Origin: Megaustenia siamemsis
Taxonomy: Eukaryota > Mollusca > Gastropoda > Stylommatophora > Ariophantidae
Reading direction: 5' to 3'
DNA: 64,000 bases
Assembly (NCBI GenBank): GCA_032433765.1
Contig: JAVIAB010000159.1
Coordinates: 57,993,542-58,057,541 of the forward strand
In this document: positions 24,010 through 35,544 of the stretch, piece by piece
How positions within the stretch are numbered: position 1 is the stretch's first letter
Layout: each line of letters starts with the position of its first letter
Translations under genes and position numbers: made by a program
Notes under the pieces: generated by a model
The model's database searches: none
Told to the model about the DNA's origin: nothing
Seen by the model: only the letters and a program-made list of their open reading frames with translations

Positions 24010-26200
24010 GCGTTACCAACTTTCTGCAGGGCCAAAGTGGAGCCATCAGGGTATGGCACCATTTTAAACAGTGTGATAAAGCCCTGCCTGAGTACAATCT
24101 GCTGCTTAAAAATGTGATGGGCGAGAAAGTTTACTTTTAAAACACTGGTTCAAAGGTTAAATTAGAGACGTGGGAAGAGTTATGTGAATGAGTGAAAATA
24201 AAAACTTTTTTTAAATTTCTGGAGTATATACAAAAGTATGAGCGGTGGTGTAAAGAACACGAGTATTCCCGATCTCCGGACAGGAGATCTTACCTGGCAG
24301 AAAACAGATTCAAATAAGTGGAGGGATCATTTCGACCACTGTTGTGGGGCGAGCGAAGAAATTGGTAGGCCGTTAATTCTCCAGAACAGCTATTTTGAAA
24401 ATGTGTGGGGACAGGTAATTGATAATGAACTGTCTGTGAGGGTGCATAATGTCAGGGCAACTTTGTGTGACGTAAGAAACAGTTCTCCAGTTCCATTAAG
24501 TAGGATGATATCAAAGACTTGTCTGATGAGGAGTTGGATGAAGTGGCACACATCTACAATGACAGTATCGAGAGTTCAACGACTGTGTAAGATTGGAGTC
24601 ACATAACCCGCATTTGGTGCTCTCAACGAAGCCGGGAAAATTGTACAGAACTTCAGGATTTAGAAATTATAACGATGCTGGACACGGTGGACACGATACT
24701 AAAGAAAACATGTGTGGTGAAGATTGTTTTTCGCTTTGAAAGGCGACGTTTGTTTTCATCTACCCAGGCTGTTGTCTCGGTAGAGGGACCTGGGATAATG
24801 CTGATGTATTCCTTCATACGAGGGCTTCCAATCTTGAGTTGAGACAGATGCTTTTGTGATTGAGGTTCAGGACGCACACAACAGGATAACCTTTTATTTC
24901 GTGATGCCTGAGCTGCATGCGTTCAGCATCAGGCCAGCCCTCCTCAAAACAGCTTCCCTTTTCTCAGCGGAAGATAGTCTTCAAGTTCAGTGCGTGGATT
25001 TTCTAATCTAGAACAATACATCCCGGCCTAGAACAGGTTTCAGCTCTGTCTCCAGTGCTTGCCAACGCCTACAGTGTGAGAATAGCAGGTGGGTCAACTG
25101 AGGGCCTAGGTAAGAGGTCTTAATTCGACGATGTTTTGGTGTACCGTCAAAGTAGAAATAGGGGCATGTCGGAGAAGTCAAGAGTGAACTAGAAAGAGGA
25201 TGTGAGACAGGAACACTCATCGGACAAAAGCGGCTGGGAATTGTTTCTCTTTGAACAACATTGTCAACACTTTTACACCGTTAGTGAACAGTGGTAAAGG
25301 GTTTGTTGTGAAGACCCATGCACGGTGGTATATGGGCATAAAGTTTGATCGAAATTTTGTTTACACCCAGCACAAAATGTTAATGAAAACTACGAGGGGC
25401 GTCTCAGCAGTCAAGGAAATGACGGCGTCAGACTGTCATATGTTATTGTCCTGCTTTACTAAAAACACTGACAGTTTCTGTTATTGAATATGTACTGGCG
25501 ATTCTAACTCTCAGACATACACAGATTGAAAAACTACAATAATACAAAATGAAGCCTTGAGAAGAATAATTTGGTCCACGAAAAGCACACCTCACATGGA
25601 GATGAGTTCATCAGGGTAATGAGGTATCTCCTTCATTTTAACACCCCCGTAGACAGAATAATGATGCCCCGAGCACGTGACTGTCTCCGAGTCAGCGCTT
25701 ACAGGCAACATCTGCTACACAGAGAGACTTGGTGATAAAAGGACAGCAGGCACAACAGATTAAAATCATGGATGGCGTTTTTCTTTACGAAATAATCCAA
25801 CAGATTTGTCCAGTGGGAGACATTGAGCCAGGGCATGAGTTGATGTTAGAGCAAGGAGAGAGCGCTACCTGCTTGACGGTCAGTATCACACTGAACAGTG
25901 ACTTTAGACAGCAAAATTATGTGATGGCTGAGAGAGAAGCGAATGCTTGATTCATGGGAACTCAGCTAGGCACCCATTTAAACTGATGGATCATTTGTTC
26001 TGCAAAATAGTAGCTCATAGACTTTCACGTCACATGTCAAAGGAAGAACAGTAAAGGAGGAGAGTGGTTCTGTCGTTGTAACTACAGGTAGTTTGCCCAT
26101 AGAGACAATGACAGTAATTAACGCGACATATTGTCTAGAAATCCACACTTTATCTCTAGTATGTTTTTTGAGTGACACCATGAGCACGCTCAGGAAGATA
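24010..26200 (+). mobile_element. Degenerate LINE family D (Jockey/I-like reverse transcriptase)
   Basis: Scattered frames on the plus strand follow the order of a non-LTR ORF2. A linker (MSGGVKNTSIPDLRTGDL near 24238-24295; HIYNDSIESSTTVQDW near 24550-24595) leads to a KPGK/NFRIYRNY region near 24630-24670. A palm motif A-like VQDAHNRITF is near 24865-24895, and a motif B-like SALSPVLANAYSV is apparent near 25040-25080 if one base is altered. Post-palm segments follow (MGIKFDRNFVYTQHKML near 25335-25385; QNEALRRIIWSTKSTPHMEM near 25540-25600). Stops and frameshifts are many. Assignment to a clade is a guess. Confidence 0.6.
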
Positions 26201-26225
26201 TATGGAGTGGGGATGGATTCAAAAA

Positions 26226-26858
26226 CAATATTTCTTCTTCTTCTACCTTTCAGCTCCCTGTGGAGCATATGTCTTCAAAAAACGTTTTCCAAGCCGTTGT
26301 TGCTTGCCATTATTTAAATATAATCCCATATCTTCCCATTCATTTTCATCTCTGCTCCAAGAATTCATTGGTCTTCCTCATTTTCTTTTTCCCTGGGGAT
26401 TTCCAAACAGGGCCTGTTGTGTAATATTCTCAGTTGGCCTTTGCAAGTGTGTGTCCTATCCAGGGCCACCGTCTTCGCTTTATCTCTTTATCCACTGGTA
26501 TTTGACTCGTACTTTCCCATAGTTCTATGTTAGTTATTTTGTCCTGCCATTTCTATCCGTGTATTCAGCGTAAGCATCCATTAATGAAAGTCTGTATCTT
26601 CATGATTGTCATTGTTGGTGTTCTCCATGTTTCACAGCCATATAATAGGACTGACTTAACATTGGAGTTGAAAATTTTTAGTTTTGTATTTAACCTAATT
26701 TCTTTAGACTTCCATGTTTCCCAGTGCAAAAAATGCTCCTTTTGCTTTTGATATCCTTATTTTGATACCATTCTATGTTCCTCCCTCTTTATCTATATTA
26801 CTGCCCAGATATATGTAAGATTGACGTCTTGTAGAGGTGTTTCTCCTATTTTTATTTT
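26226..26858 (-). mobile_element. LINE family A 3' fragment
   Basis: Minus-strand copy of the last 0.63 kb of family A: tail CTTCTTCTTCTACC on plus at the left edge, the CTCCCTGTGGAGCATA block, and the post-palm region up to the segment for LGSNIDKEGG. It is 5'-truncated near 26858, and frames are interrupted. Confidence 0.85.
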
Positions 26859-26864
26859 ATGACA

Positions 26865-27060
26865 TATCTCTCCGATGACAAAAACAGTATTTCCTGTAAC
26901 TCAAAAATAACTAAAATATGTTTCATTTTCGTGACTGGTCACTCGGGCGTGAAAGGAAACGAACGAGCTGACAGACTAACTGGAACGTTTGACGTTGAGG
27001 GCGGACCTGCATTGAAACGGGATGTATTCTGGTTGTCCCCGGGAGCAAAGGCGAGCTAAC
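26865..27060 (+). mobile_element. RNase H C-terminal scrap
   Basis: The frame contains FVTGHSGVKGNERADRLTG, the final helix and catalytic aspartate region of LINE-type RNase H. The rest has no match I can recognise. Sequence differs from family C, so it comes from another element. Confidence 0.6.
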
Positions 27061-27061
27061 G

Positions 27062-28357
27062 ATTCAATCAATTATTTTGGGTATATAGCCGTGTCCAAAC
27101 TGTAGGAATATCAGGTGAGAAATCAGCGCCGAGTGTGAAGACAGAAGAATAGCGAATCAACACAAAAATGGCGTCACTGGTCTCTACGCAATGAGAACAA
27201 ATTGGGAAACAGATCAGAGAACTTTGTGGCTTGTGCAATGTGCATTGAGGATGTTCTGTCGACTAAACTAAACTGAAGTATAATAGACCTGACGTGATAT
27301 CAACGAGACGGTTGCACATTTCAGTTTTAATTTTACCGTCGGTCACTTTATTTAAGTTTAAAGCACACACACGGGACATCTGTTATGTGTTAAAGATAAA
27401 ATGCGATAATTAAATCATGTTTGTACTCACTAAGGACAGCTGTCATTAGAATGATGGACAACAAACTCAGTATTATCGGTCTACAATAACTTACCAGAGT
27501 TTGGGAGTCCCTGGAGTCTGACACTGAAACATCGTAACTGGGCTCTGTCTGACTGTGAAATGATGAACTGGGACTACAGTTCTGGCTTTTAAAGAAACCT
27601 GGGGAGGGATGTCGTCATTTTTAGAAGGCTAATTAGACACGTGGATCACAATGTTGGTATGTTCCACGTCAGCTGGGCACGTGGATTTCTGGAACAGAAA
27701 ATGGACACGTGGACCACGGACATGAATCGACGTCACAAGGCCACAAAATAAACTTTCCTATTTGTTACACTTCCACGTGTACATGTACACGATGTCTTAA
27801 AGAAATCTGTTCACTTTCTTGAGATTAAATGTAAAGAAACACTTCATGTCAACATTTCTATGAGAAGAAATAATGTCCTTCATGCTATCACTTGTTGACA
27901 ACACTTCAAACAAGAAAACAAATTTGCTTCGTTTCAATTAAATCTTGACCGTTATAATTATTTATTTTTTTTGCAACGTCAGCAGTTTACAGACTTTTGA
28001 GCCCGCACTTTCCCGCTATGATAATTAGTTGACATAATTGATGCTGTGACGTAGCAACCACTTAGCTGAATGTTTATGTGCTTGTTCTAACGAAACGCTT
28101 TCTCATATCTAACTCTGTCAATAACAGCATGCAGCGACTGCCAGTAAAGACATCTGCTAGTGCCACACATTAACATGTTTTATTTTTGCTCAGTTTCTTT
28201 GTAATATTTTCTTTATCCTCAAGAATTATTTCATTAAAACTGTTACCTGACAAAAGAGAGAGCGAAGAAAACAGCGATGATCACAAGATTATGTTAGGGC
28301 AAGCAAAGCTGGTACGACAAGAAGAAATGTAAGTAAAGAAAGACAAATTATCAAACG
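27062..28357. other. Mostly unrecognised; one weak signal-exon candidate inside
   Basis: No intact gene. At 27431-27480 on the minus strand a hydrophobic frame (LLSIILMTAVLS) is followed by GTGAGTAC, similar to the exon candidate at 16758-16800 but without a suitable ATG. The rest shows nothing I can name. Confidence 0.35.
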
Positions 28358-28358
28358 T

Positions 28359-28406
28359 ACGTTTTGACCGGGCAGCAGCTAAACCAAGTAGGACCAATGT
28401 AGCCAT
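28359..28406 (-). CDS. Possible signal-peptide start
   Basis: ATG at 28406 (minus) opens MATLVLLGLAAARSKR, a typical signal-peptide profile. A weak donor GTACGT follows near 28362. No downstream exon is identified. A chance hydrophobic frame is quite possible. Confidence 0.2.
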
Positions 28407-28497
28407 AATCTAACTACAATAGACACTAACGGTACTAAATAAACACATAAATGAAACTATAACAAGAAATAATTTTACCTCGTGGTATAACCAAATA

Positions 28498-28814
28498 CCA
28501 TGGACAGCTAAGAAGAGTAATGAAAACGTTATGGAAGAGCCCAAAGCAAAAGGAGAGCTAATTTCCAATATGAGAAAGAAACAATCATCATTTTTTGGCC
28601 ACATGATGAGAAGAGAACAACTGGAGTCTATTGTAACAACTGGGAACATTGAGGGACGAAGAGATAGAGGGAAACAAAGAGAAATTATACCAGACAGCAT
28701 AAGAGAATGGTTTGGCAGAAAGTCAACAACACAAATGATAAATAACTGCCAAGATCGAAAGTTGTGGAGAGACATGATCACATACTCCAGCAGGCCCGGT
28801 ACTTAATGATGATG
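28498..28814 (+). mobile_element. Short 5'-truncated LINE 3' end with 11-bp target-site duplication
   Basis: Direct repeats ATAACCAAATA at 28487-28497 and 28815-28825 bound a 317-bp insert. Its frame (28531-28806) carries the LINE ORF2 C-terminal signature FFGHMMRREQLES, then IEGRRDRGKQRE and CQDRKLWRDMI, then a stop and a (GAT)n tail. The frame is open throughout, so the copy is fairly young although far too short to act. Confidence 0.88.
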
Positions 28815-29134
28815 ATAACCAAATAGTGCGTTTACAGGAATAGGCATTTAATAAAAAAATAACACAGGCTTGTAGCCGTGGATGAGACATAATATCAAAG
28901 TGTTCTAACGAGTTCACGCATTTTGGCAGCCGAGTATAACAACATTAGAGGCGAGTAACTGTAGAGAGGGAACAACAGAATAAACGGAGAAGGAAGATCA
29001 TTTCATCCGCAGTGTTCGAATAAGATTGAAAATAAGTGGCAAATAGAGAAAGTGTACATACATTCTTAACAAAATACGAGCGGCGGGAACGGAGACATCA
29101 GAAGGATAAAGTAAGATGGAAAAATAGAAAAAAA

Positions 29135-29180
29135 GAAGTAAATATATATATATTTGTATATATATATATATATATATATT
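29135..29180. repeat. (TA)n microsatellite
   Basis: TA run with one TTTG interruption, directly before the SINE. Confidence 0.9.
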
Positions 29181-29505
29181 TGGGGCCTCGGTAGCCTAAT
29201 TGGGAAAACCACCCGACTGGACTACCGACGTTCCGACAACCCGTGTTCGATTCCCGCTGGGAGCAGTGTGAGTTGTACTCGTGGTTGGAAAAATATACCC
29301 CAACGGTCGACCCAGCCGTTGGCAGAAATGGGTACCAGGGTATTACCCCGGGAAGGTGAGGAATGTCGCTTCGCATCTGAGTTTCGATGCTTGAGGCGAC
29401 ACTATACAGAAATCTCCGAACATTTCTGGATAGGCGGCCGAGCACATATGGGTGGAAACTCGCGTGCTAAGACGCCGGTTCAAGTCTCGTACTTTACCTT
29501 TATAT
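29181..29505 (+). mobile_element. tRNA-derived SINE, family 3 (plus copy)
   Basis: The head has TAGCCTAATTGGG (A-box-like) and GTTCGATTCCCGC (B box). The body matches the reverse-oriented copy at 1370-1673. Near the 3' end GGCCGAGC at about 29434 and GGTTCAAGTCTCG at about 29479 look like a second A/B box pair. The tail is TACTTTACC followed by TTTATATATA. Confidence 0.8.
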
Positions 29506-29799
29506 ATATGAGATCAACAAAAACAAAACTACAAACAATGTCTTTCATTAACAATGCTGAAATGAAACATCTAAACATTAAATAAAAACCCCACCAAAAA
29601 ATTCCGCTGTTCCAAAAATAACGGGTGATGTAGAATCACATCTCATGTGTGGTCTAATAGTGAGTTGAGTAGAATCATAGCCACAAGAAAAACCATCATC
29701 ATCAAAATCATATCTTCCGTGAGAGATGTGATTATTAAAATGTTAAACACGAATATCGTTATGGCATTAAAACCACCATCGTCACTACCACTAAAAGTA

Positions 29800-30545
29800 T
29801 TATCATTACATCGACAATAGTCATCACTCCCACTAAAAGTATTATCATTACATCGACAATAGTCATCACTACCACTAAAAGTATTATCATGATATCGACA
29901 ATAGTCATCACTACCACTAAAAGTATTATCATTACATCGACAATAGTCATCACTACCAATAAAAGTATTATCATTACATCGACAATAGTCATCACTACCA
30001 CTAAAAGTATTATCATTACATCGACAATAGTCATCACTACCACTAAAAGTATTATCATTACATCGACAATAGTCATCACTACCACTAAAAGTATTATCAT
30101 GATATCGACAATAGTCATCACTACCACTAAAAGTATTATCATGATATCGACAATAGTCATCACTAGCACTAAAAGTATTATCATTACATCGACAATAGTC
30201 ATCAGTAGCACTAAAAGTATTATCATTACATCGACAATAGTCATCACTACCACTAAAAGTATTATCATTACATCGACAATAGTCATCACTACCACTAAAA
30301 CTATTATCATTACATCGACAATAGTCATCACTACCACTAAAACTATTATCATTACATCGACAATAGTCATCACTACCACTAAAAGTATTATCATTACATC
30401 GACAATAGTCATCACTACCACTAAAAGTATTATCATTACATCGACAATAGTCATCACTACCACTAAAAGTATTATCATTACATCGACAATAGTCATCACA
30501 AAAACTAAAAGTATTATCAATAATTCGATAATCATTGTCATTACC
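29800..30545. repeat. 42-bp minisatellite array
   Basis: About 18 units, CTAAAAGTATTATCATTACA then TCGACAATAGTCATCACTAC. The 42-bp period keeps frames open on both strands for over 220 codons. Neither product looks like a known protein. Confidence 0.95.
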
Positions 30546-31080
30546 ACTACAAGTATTTTTATTACACGATAATCATTGTCATTACCTCTAAAAGTATTTT
30601 CATTATACGATAATCATTACCATTACCACTAAGCGTATTTTCATTATACGATAATTATTGCCATTACCACTAAACGTATTTTTATTACACGATAATCATT
30701 GTCGTTACCACTAAAAGCTAAAAGTATTTTTATTATTCAATAATCATTGTCATTACCACTAAAAGCTAAAAGTATTTTTATTATTCAATAATCATTGCCA
30801 TTACCACTAAAAGTATTTTCATTGCACGATAATCCTTGTCATTGCCACTAAAAGTATGTTCATTACACGATAATCATCGTCATTACCACTAAAAGTATTT
30901 TCATTACACGATAATCATCGTCATTACCACTAAACGTATTTTCATTACACGATAATCATCGTCATTACCACTAAAAGTATTTTCATTACACGATAATCAT
31001 CGTCATTACCACTAAACGTATTTTCATTACACGATAATCATCGTCATTACCACTAAAAGTATTAACACTACAACGATTAG
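30546..31080. repeat. 41/42-bp minisatellite, diverged relative of the preceding array
   Basis: About 12 units of the type TAAAAGTATTTTCATTACAC then GATAATCATCGTCATTACCA. Shares CTAAAAGTATT and the TCATTAC word with the array before it. Confidence 0.9.
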
Positions 31081-31084
31081 CATC

Positions 31085-31500
31085 GCCATTGTGACTAAAA
31101 GTATTATCACTACCTTGATAGTCAACGCCATTACCATATTACTCGTGATGTCGTGACCATCGTATCAAGAACTTTCATGATATCCACGGTGAAAATCATT
31201 ACGGAAATTAAACTAATATTAAATTATTTAGCATCGTCATTATTGCTAATATTGTTACCATAACAGATCTACACCTTCAACATTACTCTCAACAATATCG
31301 CCACCTGTTGTTCTAGCACAATCGTCATTACCTCTAAGACTATATAAATGTCAGACACTATCAGATTATTTTATTCAAGTCTGCTATCATGCCATCCACC
31401 ATCACTGTTTTAACACCAAAGGTCTTATAATGACACCCACATCTATTGTAACTAAAATAAATAATAGTACATGTACCATGAAATGTATTGATTGTATCAT
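31085..31500. other. Degenerate AT-rich spacer
   Basis: Rich in CATTAC and ATCGTC words, perhaps decayed array units; no gene. Confidence 0.4.
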
Positions 31501-31504
31501 TACT

Positions 31505-31935
31505 AAAATATTAATTCTCAATATTCTTGTATGGTGCAGAAACAGGGACATTAGACAAGAAAACAGAACATAAAATTGAAGCCTTTGAAATGTGGATTTA
31601 TAGAAGAATAGGTAAAATTGGAAGGAAAGAAAACAAACGATGAAGTTTTAAAACAATTAAAAATGAAAAGAGAACTACTAAACACAATTAGAACAAGGCA
31701 AATGACATATTTAGGGGGTATGTTAAAAGACACAACTACCTACCAAAAGTAATATTGGAATGGAAAATGCAAAGTAAAATAGGCATAGGCAGACCAAGAC
31801 CAACATGGATGAATAACATCAAAAGATGGATAGGCCAGCCTATGACAATCTGCACCATCAAAGCAAGAGACAGAGTGGAATGATGCTCATTGGTAGCCAA
31901 CCTTCGATGCGGAGACGGCACCCAATGATGATCAA
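31505..31935 (+). mobile_element. LINE family B 3' end
   Basis: Encodes YGAETGTLDKKTEHKIEAFE then MWIYRRIGKIG, matching the minus-strand copy at 60421-60738 (AETWTLDKKTEQRIEAFEMW). Its end (GTAGCCAACCTTCGATGCGG then AGACGGCACCCAATGATGAT) matches that copy's end near 60120-60165. Frameshifts are present. The 41-bp array starts at its 3' edge. Confidence 0.85.
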
Positions 31936-31965
31936 ACTATTGTTGCGTAATATCCACATCGCCAT

Positions 31966-32440
31966 TACAGCTTGTATACTATCATCAAGTCACCCATCAT
32001 CGCCATTACAGCTTATATACTATCATCAAGTCACCCATCATCGCCATTACAGCTTGTATACTATCATCAAGTCACCCATCATCGCCATTACAGCTTATAT
32101 ACTATCATCAAGTCACCCATCATCGCCATTACAGCTTGTATACTATCATCAAGTCACCCATCATCGCCATTATAGCTTGTATACTATCATCAAGTCACCC
32201 ATCATCGCCATTACAGCTTGTATACTATCATAAAGTCACCCATTATCGCCATTTCAGCTTGTATACTATCATCAAGTCACCCATCATCGCCATTACAGCT
32301 TGTATACTATCATAAAGTCACCCATTATCGCCATTACAGCTTGTATACTATCATCAAGTCACCCATCATCGTCATTACAGCTTGTATACTATCATCAAGT
32401 CACCCATCATCGTCATTGCTCACCCATCATCGTCATTGCC
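31966..32440. repeat. 41-bp minisatellite array
   Basis: About 11 units, CGCCATTACAGCTTGTATAC then TATCATCAAGTCACCCATCA. It abuts the LINE family B 3' end. Confidence 0.95.
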
Positions 32441-32611
32441 ACTAAAACCAAAAAAGAATATCATAATATCCATAATCATCATTAACACAAATGTACTATC
32501 ATTATATCTACCACAATTATCTGTTCTATCAAAATAGCAGGCATGTTATTCTATATTATGTTCATTGCCACAAAAATACTATCGTCTTACCCACAAAAAT
32601 CAATACTGTTA

Positions 32612-33755
32612 TGAGTATTATGAGGGTAGCCACCTTAATAGTCAATGTCATTATAAGTATTATGAGGGTAGCCACCTTAATAGTCAATGTCATTATAAGT
32701 ATTATGAGGGTAGCCACCTTAATAGTCAATGTCATTATAAGTATTATGAGGGTAGCCACCTTAATAGTCAATGTCATTATACGTATTATGAGGGTATCTG
32801 CCTTAATAGTCAATGTCATTATAAGTATTATGAGGGTATCTGCCTTAATAGTCAATGTCATTATAAGTATTATGAGGGTAGCCACCTTAATAGTCAATGT
32901 CATTATAAGTATTATGAGGGTAGCCACCTTAATAGTCAATGTCATTATAAGTATTATGAGGGTAGCCACCTTAATAGTCAATGTCATTATAAGTATTATG
33001 AGGGTAGCCACCTTAATAGTCAATGTCATTATAAGTATTATGAGGGTAGCCACCTTAATAGTCAATGTCATTATAAGTATTATGAGGGTAGCCACCTTAA
33101 TAGTCAATGTCATTATAAGTATTATGAGGGTAGCCACCTTAATAGTCAATGTCATTATAAGTATTATGAGGGTAGCCACCTTAATAGTCAATGTCATTAT
33201 AAGTATTATGAGGGTATCTGCCTTAATAGTCAATGTCGTTATGCGTATTATGAGGGTATCTGCCTTAATAGTCAATGTCGTTATGCGTATTATGAGGGTA
33301 TCTGCCTTAATAGTCAATGTCGTTATGCGTATTATGAGGGTATCTGCCTTAATAGTCAATGTCATTATAATTATTATGAGGGTACCTACCTTAATAATCA
33401 ATGTCGTTATGAGTATTATAAGGGCATCTACCTTAATAATCAATGTCGTTATGAATATTATGAAGGTCCCACCTTAATAATGAATGTCGTTATGAATATT
33501 ATGAAGGTCCCACCTTAATAATCAATGTCGTTATGAATATTATGAAGGTCCCACCTTAATAATCAATGTCGTTATGAATATTATGAAGGTCTCACCTTAA
33601 TAATCAATGTCGGTATGATTATTATAAGGGCATCCACCTTAATAATCAATGTCGTTATGAATATTATGAAGGTCCCACCTTAATAATCAATGTCGTTATG
33701 AGTTTTATAAGGGTCCCACCTTAATAATCAATGTCGCTATGAGTATTATCAGGGT
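32612..33755. repeat. 42-bp minisatellite array
   Basis: About 27 units, AGTATTATGAGGGTAGCCAC then CTTAATAGTCAATGTCATTA, changing near 33360 to a GAAGGTCCCACCTTAATAAT type. Open frames over 290 codons on both strands reflect the 42-bp period. Confidence 0.95.
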
Positions 33756-33759
33756 ACCC

Positions 33760-34200
33760 ACCATAATCGACAGAGTCACCAAAGAAACAACACTAACGTC
33801 CACACCGATCGTTAACTCAATGAATGTTGTCATGGCATTCTGTGCTACAATCATTAGAGTCATTACCGCAATCGTTACAGCATTAACCTTTCCCATTACC
33901 ACCAGTAGTGATTATCAATAAAAACTTGACTATTATCGCTTTAATCAAAAGTGATATCTTGACAAATCACCATCACAAAACACAACATCAGTTGTACTAG
34001 CATGACATCCAGCATTACCTACCCGCCCCCAAGAGTATTATCTTCCACGACGGTCGACAATATCTGCAGTAGTAACATTATGACACGCATCGATATCTTT
34101 GTCTCCACGAAATATCCTGATTTATGTCGTTAATTTCGTTTTCGCCAATAATAATAACAAGACTTTTACAAACACTGTCATTACAACAAATAGTACAATC
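33760..34200. other. No feature recognised
   Basis: AT-rich, no gene or clear repeat. Confidence 0.4.
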
Positions 34201-34204
34201 ATGT

Positions 34205-35070
34205 CACCTCAGATTGGGCAATGTTTGCAAGGCTCACTGATGCATATACTGCGCCTATCAACACCCACAAAAAGAAAGTCAATAATATGATAGAGCGGTT
34301 AACAAATGGAATCCTGAGAGCTGCTAAAGAATCCATTCCTAGAGGAGCAAGAAGAAACTACAAGCCATACTGGAGCAAGGAAATACAAAGACTAGAAGAG
34401 GAACTGGACTCTGCCAGAGAACTAGCTGAAACATCACACAGCACAGAGAGCAACATTGCCTACAAAGCAGCCTCTGCCAAATACAGACGTGAGGTCATGA
34501 TATCAGCAAGACAGAGCTGGATAGACAAAACAGAGAGCTTTAATCTAGACAAGAATGGTCATAAACTATGGAAACTTGCGAAAGCTCTGAGCGACGAAAA
34601 CAACTGTCGACCTCCAATATCATTAACACACAATCGGAACATCATCACAGGCAAAAGGGCAGCAAATCTACTGATAGAGACTTACAAAAACATTAGTAGA
34701 ATAAACATTCCAATAGACAAACAGAAAGCTGCAAGACGGGAAAACCAAGATGCAAAACACATGCCTTTAGCACCAGAAGAGCATCAGACGACCATCTTTA
34801 CCCCAACTGAATTAGATGTTGCCCTCAAAGGATTGAAGCTCAAAAGTTCCCCTGGTATATGACTACAAAACATGTTCTACAAGATTGCCCCCAGTACACA
34901 GACCTGAGAAGAGCAATGTGGTCCACGCCCACCTCCCTGGAAGAAAAACTATACGGGACAATCGATTTGCTTAAACAGACATCTGACTTCATGAGAGAGT
35001 CTGGAATCCTACTCTGATTGAGTTTTGATCGCAGAAAGAGAGAGACAGCGAGAGAGAGAGAGAGAGAGAA
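34205..35070 (+). mobile_element. Internally deleted LINE (linker joined to 3' tail)
   Basis: From about 34211 the frame encodes the linker between endonuclease and palm (FARLTDAYTAPINTHKKKV, YKPYWSKEIQRLEEELDS, FNLDKNGHKLWKLAKAL) up to ELDVALKGLKLKSSPG, where the palm should begin. The sequence then passes straight into the 3' tail domain: TKHVLQDCPQYTDLRRAMW, EEKLYGTIDLLKQTSDFMRE, SGILL and stop near 35015. The whole palm, thumb and RNase H are missing. The linker frame is open over 210 codons, so the deletion is fairly young. The end runs into AG repeats (AGAAAGAGAGAGACAGCGAG). Confidence 0.85.
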
Positions 35071-35124
35071 TACATTTCAACGATAAACTTTGTTTTTGTC
35101 ATCTCTCTCTCTCTCTCTCTCTCT
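35049..35124. repeat. (GA)n and (TC)n tracts facing each other
   Basis: GA run at about 35049-35069 and CT run at about 35101-35124 with a 31-base spacer; the two could pair as a hairpin. Confidence 0.9.
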
Positions 35125-35302
35125 TATAGAGCTATACATTCGAGTCACAACAAAATATAAAGAATGTCAGAAAATGATGACTGAAAAATTGGAGATTTAA
35201 GCACGTGGGATTCAAACCAGGGGCATTTTCAATTTAAACCAGCGCCTTTACAATAACATAAGAGCTATGGTAACGGGGACACGGCAAGCTACACATAATG
35301 AA

Positions 35303-35521
35303 ATAAGTCAAGTACCACCGTCACGCCACGTGGCTTATAGGGAATATGGTGTCAGTGACGTAAATTTAACAGACTTTCGGCACATGATTTTTGGGGTAAT
35401 GTGGTCGGTACTACGTCCGTGCCGCTTTACTTTCCCAGAAAAAAAACCCGTCGGTAGTGATGGAACCCGACCTCTTGTTCTATGTAGTCCAGTGCACTAA
35501 CTACTGAGCTATCGCGGCTCC
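35303..35521 (-). mobile_element. tRNA-derived SINE, family 2 (copy b)
   Basis: On the minus strand the head reads GCCGCGATAGCTCAGTAGTT with B-box-like GGGTTCCATCAC; the body matches 15184-15448. A 16-bp direct repeat beginning AGCTACACAT (35287-35302 and 35522-35537, one mismatch) flanks it. It shows how the edge of the following 36-bp array looked before insertion. Confidence 0.87.
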
Positions 35522-35544
35522 AGCTACACATGATGAAGTCGATA

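Noticed and set aside
29889..30572. Thr/Ile-rich 227-codon frame as a glycoprotein
   Set aside because: No N-glycosylation sequons or leader, and the opposite strand is equally open.
32491..33518. Frames of about 300 codons in three frames over the 42-bp array
   Set aside because: Several overlapping frames open at once, as expected from a stop-free 42-bp unit; no leader or domain.
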